Assembly: GCF_009746715.1 (NCBI RefSeq)
Contig: NZ_VRKW01000004.1
Span: 186,001-250,000 of the forward strand
DNA length: 64,000 nt
Direction of reading: 5' to 3'
Origin: Ketobacter sp. MCCC 1A13808
Lineage (GTDB): Bacteria; Pseudomonadota; Gammaproteobacteria; Pseudomonadales; Ketobacteraceae
Both the position numbers and the translations under genes were made by a program. The notes under the pieces were generated by a model. That model made no database searches, was not told the DNA's origin, and worked only from the letters and a program-made list of their open reading frames with translations. Of the stretch, positions 1 through 12,600 are shown one piece after another; position 1 is the stretch's first letter, and the number at the start of each line of letters is the position of its first letter.

Positions 1-640
1 GGTGCGGTACCGGCGAATTGGTTGCGCCAGAACTCCAGCACCGGTGCTGTATCCATCTGCTGACGGTCCAACCGGACAAATTCATTGTAGTCAACAACAT
101 CAATACGGGGTTGCTGCTGTTGCGCTAAGGACTCGTAAACGGTAATTAATTGCTGCCAATAGCTATTCAGCGCGGCGCCATCGAGTATGGCATGATGAAC
201 TGCGGTTATAACTACGAAATGGGCGTCAGATAAGCGGACGACATGATGGGATATAAGATCATCCGTATGCAGGTTGTACGTACGGTAGATCCGCGTGCGC
301 ACAACCTCTTCGAGCTCCGGTATGGGTTCTATCCCGGTAGAACAAGCCAGATCAATCACTTCAAGTTCTACCAACTTGGATTGCTCTACCAGTAAATAAC
401 CCATATCCAGATAAGGCTTTTCGGAAGCGAGGAACTGTACTCTCAGCATCGGCTGGTGGTCAGTCAGATACTGAATGGCTTTCCGCCACAGCTCGATATC
501 CAGTTCCCGATGCACGTGGATATGCCAGCCGTGACTGGACTGCAATGTATCCGGGTTCACCAGATTATCCATAAACATATCGTATTGCATCGCAGACAGT
601 GGCATCGCCTGGCTAAAGCGATCAAGGTCTGCTTCCAGCT
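1..640 (-). other. C' domain of NRPS E module 4 (partial)
   Basis: A second condensation-superfamily domain directly after the C domain of module 4. It opens with LSAMQYDMFMDNL and NPDT near position 600 and has HHAILDG encoded at 177-197. It is cut by the window edge, so its A domain is not visible. It belongs to the same family as the other four C' domains here, by its Q-x-D-x-F/Y-x-D opening and the following NPxT. Confidence 0.85.
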
Positions 641-3600
641 CTGTCAGCAGTTCAGTGTTACCAAACAACGATAGCGCCCGTACCGGTTTGTCCGGACTGT
701 CCATCATATCCAAGCACAGGGCCAAGTAATGCTGACACAGTTGTTCCGCCGTTGAGCGTTTAAATAAGCGGGTGTTGTATTCCAGAGAGGCACTTAACTG
801 GTCATCGTTGAGCACCAGGTTTAGCGTCAGATCGAATTTGGCAGTATGGGTCTGAGAGCCCAGCATCTCTACTTGCAGATCCCCTACTTTGGCATTTTCG
901 ATCAAGCTTGTGGCATTAAAACCGGCGTTATCCAATAACTGGAACGCCACCTGTACCAAGGGGGAATGGGATGAACTTCTGGGGATACCCAACCGCTCTA
1001 CAATTAAGTCCACCGGAACATCGCCGTGGCTGAATCCCTCCAGCACCGTTTTACGGAGCGCAGCCAATGCATTACGGGTTATGGGGTTTTGTTCGAAGCG
1101 GCTTCTTAACACCAGGCTCTGAATGAAGAAACCAATGACCGGTTCCAGCTCTGGCGTGTGGCGCCCCATAGTTGGCACACCAACCAGTATGTCCTGCTGA
1201 CCGCTATAGCGGGACAACAATAGTTTCCAGCCCAACAACATAAACATAAACGGCGTGACTTCGCTGTCATTACAGTGCTGTCGCAAGCGTTTTACAAACC
1301 CGGTTTCGAACTGAAGGCTGACCGTGTCTCCTGCCGTTGATTGTACCGCTGGTCGTGGAAAATCCAACGGTAACTCCAGCAATTTAGGCGCCTGTCTCAA
1401 CTTCGTTTGCCAATACTCCAGATGCTGTCCCATAACATCCGGCTGCATCCAGTCCCGCTGCCACTGTGCAAAATCACCGTATTGAATAGCCAGTTCCGGT
1501 AGCGGCGATGGCTGATGATGCAAAAATGCCAGATACAGGGTCATTAGCTCACGAAACAGGACGACCTGTGATGCTCCGTCAGAAATAATGTGGTGCATGT
1601 TCAACAGCAAGTGGTATTGCGAAGGCACAAGCCGACTATTTTCAGCCAGGGTTGCTGAGAGCAAAGGCGCCTGGGTTAGCTGAATAGGCGTGGCATTATT
1701 TGCCTGAATTGCCCTCTGCAGCGCTTGTTCGGCATCTTCCTCGCTGAGGTTTGATAAATCCAGGCGCTTGAGCCGGAAGTCGATCTGCTGTTGAATTATT
1801 TGAACAGGCTCGCCAGCATCATCGACTGTGAAGTGAGTTCGCAGGGATTCGTGACGACGGATAACTTCCCTGAACGCCTTTTCAAGTATGCTGTGATCCA
1901 ACTCACCGGTCAGCTTTATGACTACCGGCATGCTATTGGCTCCGGTGCCCGGATTCATCTGTTCGAAAAACCAAAGACGTTGCTGTCCAAAAGAAAGCGG
2001 CGCAAGCTCCCGCTCACTGCGACGCTTAACCGGCGGCCGTTGTAATTGCATGGTTTGCTGGTCAACGGCGTTGATGAAGCCCTGGACCGTGGGGTATTCG
2101 AACAATGTGCGGACGCTCACCGAGCGATTTAATAAGCGAGCGACGCGGCTAACTAACTGGGTCGCCAGTAACGACTGCCCGCCAAGCCTGAAGAAATTAT
2201 CCGTTACGCCAACCCGTTCAACACCCAACACGTTGGCCCAGGCATCGCAGAGCCGGGTTTCTAATTCAGTTTGCGGTGCAACGTATTCCTCATCACTGCC
2301 CAGGGCAGGCGCAGGCAACGCCTTACGGTCAACCTTGCCATTGGGCGTCAGGGGAAATTCCGGTAAGGGTGTCCAGAACTCCGGCAACATATAGGCAGGC
2401 AAAAACCCGGCACAGTGCGCGGACAACTGAGCGCCCCAATCCCCGGAATCCTGGGCAACAACCAGCCAGGCGGCCAATCTTTTCACACCCTGTGCATCTT
2501 CCACAAGATCCACCAGGCTATCTTTGACACCCGCCACCTGGTTGATCACGGCCTGTATTTCACCGGCTTCAATACGATAACCGCGTAGTTTTATCTGATG
2601 GTCAATCCGACCCAGGTACTCTATAACTCCATCTTCACGGTAACGAACGCGGTCACCTGTACGATAAATGGTTTCACCCGGCACATAGGGATTGATCACG
2701 AAACTTTGCTGTGTTTGTTCCGCGTTATTAATGTAACCGGGCCCGACACCAGCGCCACCAATGCACAGCTCACCAATCGCGCCAATCGGCAGCAATTCTA
2801 AATCACTACCCAACACATAGAGGTGAACATTGTAGTTAGGACGTCCGATGGGCAATGCAGCAGCTTGCAGATCGCGATCCGGGTCGACAGCATACCAAGC
2901 CGCGATATCGGTACATTCAGTAGGCCCATAACTGTTAATAAGCTGACAACGGGATTGTGGTAGCCAATGATGCAGCCGTGACAGATTGATCGGCTCGCCT
3001 CCCAGAAATAACAGGCGTAATGTGGCTAGATTAGCCCACTGATTAGGTTCATCCTGCATGGCGTAGAACGCACTGGGAGCGCAATTAAGCCAGGTCACTC
3101 CGGCGGTCGCAATCAACGAGTTTATCAAACCGACATCAAACTCAGTGAAGGACGGAATAACCAGAGTGGCGCCGGTTAACAACGGCGCAAACAGATTTTT
3201 TTGCGTCAGATCGAACCCGACGGCAGACAATAATAGGACACGGTCTTTTGCTGTCATGTTGAACTGGTTTATGTACCAGTTCATGAGGTTCATTTCGGAG
3301 CGGTGGTAAGCGCCGGTGCCTTTCGGCTTACCAGTTGAACCCGAGGTAAAAATCAAATACAGCAAGGTTTCTGAGCTGACTTCAAGCGCCGGAGGGTGGG
3401 AAGGATAACGCTGAATCGTCTCAAGCACGTGCTCCTGGATTAACAGAGTTAACCCAGTTGGCAGCAGGTTTGCCAGATGCGTTTGAGTGACGACACGCTT
3501 AACAGCTGCGCTGTCCAAAATATAACGAACACGGTCTTGGGGGTAGGAGCTATCCAGCGGTACATAGGTGGCCCCTGCCTTTAAAACACCCATGATGACC

Positions 3601-6600
3601 GTCATCAGGTGCAAATTTCGATCCAGACAAATCGCTACCCGTTCGCCAGGCTGTACGCCTTGGTCTATAAGATAATGGGCAAACCGATTAGATAGAGATT
3701 CCAATTGCCCATAAGTCAGTAGATCCTGGCCGCACTGCACTGCAATATTAGCCGCATACTGTGTTGCACTGTCAGTAAACGCAGCATGTAACGAGATTTT
3801 CGCATCGTAAGGCTGCTCGGTCTGATTCCACTCTATCAACTGTTGTTGTTTTTCTGCCTCAGACAGAAAATCGATTTCGCATAGTGGCAGATCGGGATGG
3901 TCTGCCAGACTGGCAATCAATTGCTGAAAATCTTTGACCAATTTGCGCATACCGGATACAGCAAAAAGATCGGTATTAAATTGTAGAGATCCTCCCAGGC
4001 TGTCTTCGTTATCCCACAACGTTAACGTCATTTCGTACTTACTGGAATCAACCCCGGGGTTATAGCTTTCCAGTGACAGGTCACTGGCCAGTGATTGCCC
4101 CGCCGTCAGTTGCTTGTCAACCGGCAGGTTTTGATACGCCAGCATGACCTGGAATAAAGGGGAACGGCTCATATCACGAGCCGGATCAAGCGCTTCCACT
4201 ATCTGTTCGAACGGCACTTCCTGGTGCGAAAAATCATCCATCAATCGTAATTTAACAGCATCCAATAATTGTCGGAAAGTGAGTTCGCCCCTGGGTTGAA
4301 CCCGAATAGCAAGCGTATTAACGAAAAATCCAACGGTGGTCTCAAGCTCTGTGTGCTCCCTCCCCGCAACCGGCGTTCCAATGCAAAAATCCTGTTGTCC
4401 AGAATAGCGTTGTAATAGCACGGCATAGGCCGACAACAGCGAGGCAAACAACGAAGCACCGGTTTGCTGAGCAGTGACTTTGAGCGCTGTCACCACCGTT
4501 GCTGGCAAACTGAAACGAAGAGTATTGCCGTTATAGGTTTGCACCGGTGGCCGAGCATAGTCGGTAGGCAGGGATAACGGTTCTACACCATTGAGGCTAT
4601 GGGTCCAATAGCTTAAAAGCTGCTTCTGTTTTTCGGCTGTGAGTCTGGTTCTTTGCCAATAAGCAAAGTCCGCGTACTGAACGGATAACGGCTCGAAGAA
4701 AACGCTGCCGTAGGTGCTTAGCTGAATATACGCAGCAGCCAGGTCCTTGATTAACAGGTTCATTGACCAGCCATCGGTCACCACATGATGAATCACCACA
4801 CTGAATACGTACTCCTGGGCTGAAATACGGAACAGTTTAGCGCGGAACAAGGGACCGCCATCCAGTTGGAACGGCGTCATCAATTCTATGGCGACCTGCC
4901 GCTTCAGCTCGGCCTCAACATCCTCTGGAAGCGGGCTTGCGGAGTCGACCTCGATATCCGCAACCGGAAGCATCCAGTCTGTTTCTGCTAAAAATGCTTG
5001 ATATGGGCCCTCTTCGTCTTCAGCAAAGTAGGTTCGCAACCCTTCATGACGATTAAACACTGCAGCTAACGCCTGTTGAAGAAGTTCGGTGTCAATGTTG
5101 CCTTTGACGCGTAAGAGCGTGGGGACGTTATAAGCCAGGGACCCTGGTTCGATTTTATCAAGCAGCCATAACCGCTGCTGTGCAAAGGAAAGTGGAATTC
5201 GCTGATCCCGCGATACTGCCAACAATGGCAATTCGTCTGACTGCTTTTCCTGTTTTTCAATCCGTCGGGCTAATGATTCGATATACGGATCAGACATGAA
5301 CTCACGTATGGTCACGGTTTTACCCAAGCGCGAACGAATACGTGCAGCCACCTGGGTCGCCAACAAGGAGTGACCGCCGATCTCAAAAAAGTTATCGTGC
5401 ACCCCGACTTGGTCCAACTGCAATACATCCCGCCAAATTTCAGCGAGACTTACCTCTAACGGCGTACGGGCCTCAACATGATTTGCAGATCGCGACACCG
5501 GATTCGGCTTAGGCAGTGCTTTGCGATCAATCTTTCCGTTCGGAGTCAACGGGAAGGCGTCCAGGGTCAGCCACACATCCGGCACCATGTATTGAGGCAA
5601 ATGTTGTCGCGCATGCGCGCTCAAAACAAGCGTATCGGGTGCGTGTTGCTCACCGTTGCCCGGATCGACGTTGGCAATAACCCAGGCCACGAGTTGTTCT
5701 GCCCCAGTAGCGGTTTTGATTACATCAACGTGACAATCGCGCACGCTATCATGGCTATTGATGACGGTTTGGATTTCTCCGGTTTCAATCCGGTACCCGC
5801 GTAACTTGATCTGGTGATCCTTACGACCCAGGTAAACCACTGCGCCATCGGCACGGTATCGAACCCGGTCACCGGTACGATAGATTTTATCTTCGGACTG
5901 CGGTCGGAACGGATGCGGCAGGAAAACGGAGTTCGTTAGGTCGGGCTGATTAAGGTAACCCGGTCCGACACCATCCCCGGCAATACACAACTCACCAACC
6001 GCCCCGACGGGCAGTAACTGCTGCTGATCACCCAACACAAACAGCTCGACGTTATAGTTTGGCCTGCCAATGGGCAGATGAGCCACTTGCGAATCCGTTT
6101 CTAAATCGACCCTGTGCCAGGCTGCGATATCAGCGCACTCGGTGGGGCCGTAGCTATTGATCAACGTGCAATCAGCTTGAGCCAGCCAGGGTTGCAATCG
6201 AGCCAGATTAATAGGCTCGCCTCCCAAAAACAGGTAGCGGATAGAACGCAGTTTTGACCAGTCGGATGTATCCGCCAATAAAGGATAGAATGCACTGGGT
6301 GCACAATTCACCCAGGTAATATGTTGCTGCTCCACCAAATTCAGCAGCCGCTGTGGATCGTATTCCTGAAACTCGGGAATGACTAATTTTGCCCCGGTGA
6401 GCAACGGCGCAAATAAATTCTTTTGGGTCAAATCAAAACCGAAAGCGCTGAGCAGAAGCACGCAATCGCTGGCATTCATACCAAACTGATGAATATACCA
6501 ATTAAGCAGGTTGATTTCGCTGCGACGATAGGCACCAGTGGCCTTGGGCGTGCCGGTTGATCCGCTGGTGTAAATCACATAGATCAGATCGTCCGGTTCT

Positions 6601-9600
6601 GCCCGCAATCCGGATTCCACTGCAGTTGTTATCGGTGCCTTCACTTCTTCTGTTTGTGCAGCGGTGATGCTATCGATTTCAATGACGTTACAGCGGTCAG
6701 GAATATTTGCCATCAAGTGTGGACGACTGACCACGGTACGTATTTTTGACTGTTCGCAGATAAAGCGTATGCGCTCTGTGGGGTATGCAGAATCAATGGG
6801 GACATAGACTGCGCCGGCTTTTAAGACCGCTAAAACGGCGGACATCAGATGAAGATTGCGATCCAGAACGAGACCGACAAAATCTCCTGGTGTTACACCG
6901 TGGTCCACCAACTTTTGAGCAATTAAACCGGAGGCCAAGTCCAACTGTTGATAAGTGAGGACATTGGAGCCGAACTGTATTGCCGGATTGGCACTGTGTT
7001 GATTCGCGCTTTCACGAAACCAATTCTCCACCCGCAGTTGTTTATCGTATGGGTATTCGTTTTGATTCCACTGTTCCAGCTGCAGGGATTTTTCCCGCTC
7101 CGACAACACTTCATATTGGTGCAACGCCTTGCTCGAATCCGCGGCAATCTCGTCACACAGCGCTATAAAATGATCTATAAACTGTTGTGCAGACCCCTGT
7201 GCAAACAGGTCCGTGTTGTAGGTAAAGGAACCTGCAATGAGATTTCCCTGGGGCCAAAGCGTCAATGTCTGTTCGAATTTAGCCGTATTCAGTGGAATAT
7301 CGAAGGGTGCAATTTCAATATCCCCCAATTGCGCTGCGGTCGCGGAGTCTTCGCCCTGGGGTAAATTCTGAAACGCTAACATCACCTGAAAAAGAGGGGA
7401 TCGACTCATATCCCGGGCCGGGTTCAGTTCTTCAACGATCTGTTCAAACGGCACTTCCTGGTGCTCAAAACCGTTGAGCACGGTTTCCTTAACCTGGTCC
7501 AGCAGTTGCTCAAAATTGTCGGTGTCGTCCGGCACCACTTTGACGGCAATGGTATTAACAAAAAATCCGACAATGTTTTCCAACTCCGGCCGGTCGCGAC
7601 CCGACACTGGAGTGCCGATAGCAAAAGCGTCCTGACCGGAATAACGCTGTAACAGGACCGCATAGGCGGCCAGCAACACCATAAACTGAGTCGCCTGAAA
7701 CCGGTTCGCCAGCTCCGTTATGGATTGTGAAGCCTGAGGCGAAAGCCGGAACGGCAGCGTTTCACCTGCAAACGTCTGCACCGCCGGACGGGGTTTATCC
7801 AAGGGTAATTCAAGGGCAGGCACATCCTTCAAACTGTCGCTCCAATAGCGCAGTTTCTGCTCAAGCGTGTCCTGTAATAATTGATTCTGCCAAACTGCGA
7901 AATCAGCATACTGAAACTCTGGCTCGGGTAGATCAACCGTGCCCTGCGTACGCAACTGGATATACATTTGTGCCAATTCACGTATCAGCAAACTATTGGA
8001 CCAGCCATCGGTAATAGCGTGGTGCAATACCAGCAGCAGAATCGATTCAGAGTCGTTGATCTGAAACACAGAAGCGCGATACAACGGCCCTTCCGCAAGT
8101 CGAAACGGTTTCACAATGGACGCAGCTACCCTGCCCTTTATGGCGTCCCCGGCGAGTGCACTTACATCCACCCGCTCTATGGTGGCGACCGGGCCTGTAC
8201 CCTGAAATGCCTGCAGGGGGCCGTCACTATCCGACGGGAAATGGGTACGCAATGATTCGTGACGATCAACCAACGTAGAAAACGCCTGCTCCAGGATGCT
8301 GACATCCAGGGCGCCTTTCACTTTGATCAGGCTGGGAACGTGATAAGCGGAATTTCCTGGCTCAATCTGATCCAGCAACCACATCCTTTTTTGAGCCGCT
8401 GATAACGATATGCGCTGACTGCGATCTATTCGCGATAATGCCCGCATCGCTCCCGCTTTACGTGCCTTGGCAACCCGCTCCGCTAACTGGGCCACGGTGG
8501 GGTGAACTATCAGATCGCGAATCGGCAACTCAATCTCAAACTGCTTACGGATGCGGGACACAATCTGTGTTGCCAGCAATGAATGACCGCCCAATTCAAA
8601 GAAGCTGTCTTCCACACCGACTCGATCCACTTTCAAAATCTGTACCCAGATATCGGCAATGGTAAATTCAATGTCATTGCGTGGCGCTAAATAAGGCCTG
8701 TTACTGTGCTGCGTTTCTGCTGACGGCAATGCCTTACGATCTATCTTTCCGTTCGGCGTGAGTGGCCAGTTCTGGAGAACAATCAGACTCGCCGGAACCA
8801 TATAGTCTGGTAACGTTTCTCTTAGTTGTGCTGGCCAGCCAGCGGGAGGCTGTGTCTGTGCAGTTAGTCCATAACCAACTAATTGGTCGTCCTGCACCAA
8901 GACCAATGCGTCCTCAATTTCCGCTAACTGTTTAATGGCAAATTCTATTTCACCTAATTCGATCCGCAAGCCACGCACTTTTACCTGAAAATCCTTGCGC
9001 CCGATGTACTCTATATTACCATCCGGTAAATAGCGCCCCAGATCACCGGTTTTGTACAAACGACCGTCGCCAAAAAGATCATCCACAAACACCGCTGCGG
9101 TGAGTTCTTCCTGCCCCAGATACCCCAGACCGACACCCGCACCAGCAATGCTTATTTCACCGACAATGCCGAGAGGAACAGGATTCAGCGCATCATTCAG
9201 AATATAAATTCGTGTGTTATTTATGGGCTTTCCTATCGGAATAACAGATTGCTCTTCATGGGTATTTCGAAGAACATAACTGGAGACCACATCGGTACAC
9301 TCTGTGGGGCCGTAACTGTTAACAAGGTGGGCCTGGGTAGAGGCATGCTGTAACCAGCATTGCAACGCAGACAAACGAATTGGTTCGCCACCCAAATACA
9401 CTTTATGCAGGCTTTGTAATTGTTCTGCGCAAACATCATCGCAATGCTCGGCAATGGCATAAAAAGCACTGGGCGCGCAATTGATGTGCGTCGCTTTATA
9501 TTCGGCAATGGTACTGCGCACTATTTCGGGATCGTATTCGTCCATGGCCGGCAATATCACAGCCCCACCACAAAGTAACGGCGCGTAGAGATTCTTTTGG

Positions 9601-12600
9601 GTTAGATCGAAGCCGAATGCACTGACGAGAATACACCGGCTGGAAGCGCTGAACTCTGCCTCGGCGGTATACCATTTTTGCAGGTTGACTTCCCCGCCAT
9701 GGGTTACCGATGCCCCTTTCGGATTGCCGGTGGAGCCCGATGTGTAAATAGTATAAATAGCATCGTCAGCACCCGGCTTTTGCTCGAGATCAGCGTCAGG
9801 AAATGCAGATAAGTCTAGCTCATCGATGAAAGTAACTCTGCCGCTGAACCCGTTAACATTTTGCGCCAGGCAGGATTCGGTGATTAACACCGGCGCTGCG
9901 CAGTCCGTAAGAATATATTCGATTCGGGATTGCGGATAACTGGCTTCGATCGGCACGTAGCTTGCGCCGGCCTTAAGTACGCCATAAACCGCAACCAACA
10001 TCCACGGTGAACGGCCGAGACAAATACCCACACGATCTCCCGCCCCGATACCATGCTGCCGAAGCAGCCCGGCCAACTGATTAGCAGTTTGGTTAAGCTG
10101 TTGGTAGGTTAGAGTCTGCCGCGTTGTGATAACCGCCGGAGCATCGGGGCATTTCTGCACGGTGTCTTCGAACCAATGGATGACCGTGCTGTGCTTTATA
10201 ACAGAGTCCGAATCGGTGGCGTTCCACTGCTTAATCTGCTCTGATTCTTGCTTAAGATCGAAATGTACTCCAGAAAACGGACGGTCCGGTGCGTCTATCA
10301 GCTGTTCAATCACCAACACCATGCGCTGCAAAAATTGTTGCGGAACAAAGACGCTGCCGTCCATCCAAAGCTCGAATTCAAGACTGGATCCATAATCCTT
10401 GATAAAGATCTGCACCGTGTTGTCTACATGAGACGAAAAGGTATAGGGCAAGGTACTGGAGCCGTCCATTTCAACATCCGTAAGAAAGTTGAAATAGTTA
10501 AATTGAAAACTGATGTTGCCTGCCGGAAACAGGCGATTAAGCTCGGATAACGAAACGAATCCGTTATTTTTTATTTCGCGCCGGTATTGCCTCTGCTGTT
10601 GATAGAAATCAGCGGCCTTTGCACTGCCCTGGATCACCTCCAGCGGGATGATAAACGGCGACTGTTGGTAATAAACACCAATGTCGGACTCTTCCGATGC
10701 CAATCGCCCTGCTTGTATGTCCCAAAGCACGAAATCCGCTTCCGGCCTGCAATACTCCTGTATCACTAATGCCGCCACCAGCCTGTAAAATAGGGAGGGA
10801 TGGGCTTTATTACGACGACAATAGGTTTTTATCTTTGCCAGCAATGCTTCGCTGACGGGCTGCTGCGGAATTTGATACTCATTATTCTGCTGCCACGATT
10901 TGGGCAAAGAATAGCTAAGAGGCGCAACTGAATGGGCTTTTTCGGCCCAAAAACGGATAACCGGCTCCGCATCCACTTGCTGATGATGGCGTAAAATCGA
11001 ATCCAGAAACCCGTCCTGGAAGTCAGGCAATGCACGATCGGCTAATAATGCTTCATAGCCTGCTACAATTTTCTGCAACATGGCCATACCGGAGATTCCA
11101 TCGATCACCAGATGGTGGCACGACAGCGTTAACCAGGCCGTTTGCTCTGCGTCGAGCAAGATCTGGAAGCGTGTCAGAACATCGGAAAAAACATCATGAG
11201 TACGATAGCACCAACGATCAAAATGCAGAGCGACAAAATGATCCGGATCAGATTGCCCGGTAATATCAAGAACCTCGATTGGCACGTCCCGTTCAGCATC
11301 AATGACCTGGTAGGCAGGATCACACCACGGTAAATCGCATCGCTGATAGTGTGCACGCAAAGCGGCATGCGAATTCACAACGTGATATATAGCGGTTTTT
11401 AGCTTTTCAACATCAACCGATTTTTCAATCTTGTAGCGAAATCCTACCGCGTATTGTCGGGTTTGCGGACGCAGTTCCAGATCTTGAACAAAGGCAAGTT
11501 GGGTCGTGGTTAAGCGGCTGATTCGATTGGGGTCACTTACTCCCAAATATTCCGCCAACACCCAGTCCGGATCCAGGACCACATTCATAATCCGTTGTTC
11601 AGGTTGGGCCACCATACTTTTTATTGCGGTTACAAAATGCTGGATAATTCGGCTGATGGTACTTTCATCAAACAAATCCGTGTTGTATTCCACATAGCCG
11701 GACAACTTGGCGTCCTGTTGCGCCAAGCTCAGAATCATATCGAATTTGGAATCCGCTTCTTCCATGCGGATCGGTTCCATTGTGAGGTTGGTCATTTTGC
11801 GGAAAGTATCCAGCATGACCTGTTCCTGTTCACCGGATTGCACCGATCCGGAAAAATTCTGTAATTGGAACCCGACTTGTGCCAGAGGGGGGTAACTGGG
11901 ATTCCGGGAAATATCCAGATGGTCGAATATCAACTGCGCCGGGGTCTGCTGATGCGCAAGCACATCCAGCAAACGGTTCTTAACGCGATCTATCAACGTG
12001 TTCCAACTGGGGTTCGCTTTCACATCAGCACGAACCAGAACACCATTGACAAAAAATCCAATCAGCTGTTCTACTTCTTTTTGATGACGCCCCGCGGTGG
12101 GCATGCCAAGACAAAAATCATCTTGCTGAGCGTGACGCGATAAAACCACTTGCAACGCAGTCATCAAGCCCATAAACAGCGTGATATTGCGTTGCTGACA
12201 AAATGTCATACACGAAGATGCCGTGTTGTCATCGAATTCAAAATGATACTTTGCGCCTTTCGTAGTTTGAATAACCGGTCTGGGTCGGTCAGTGGGCAAT
12301 GCCAATAAGGAAGGCACGCCTTTTAACTGCTGTTGCCAGAACACAATTTCCTGCTGCAGGTTTTCGCCTTGCAACTGCTGCCGCTGCCATGCCGCAAAAT
12401 CAAGGTATTGAATCGGCAGATCCGGTAACGGCGAAGGCTGACCCTTCAGCAACGCCGCATAGGTCAAGGCCACTTCGCGTACCAGTAAATTTTGTGACAA
12501 ACCGTCGGAAATAATATGATGAAGGCAGATAACTAACACCTGATGCGGTTCTACTGCCCCACTGACCCTGACCAAATCAAACCGATAGAGCGGACCTAGC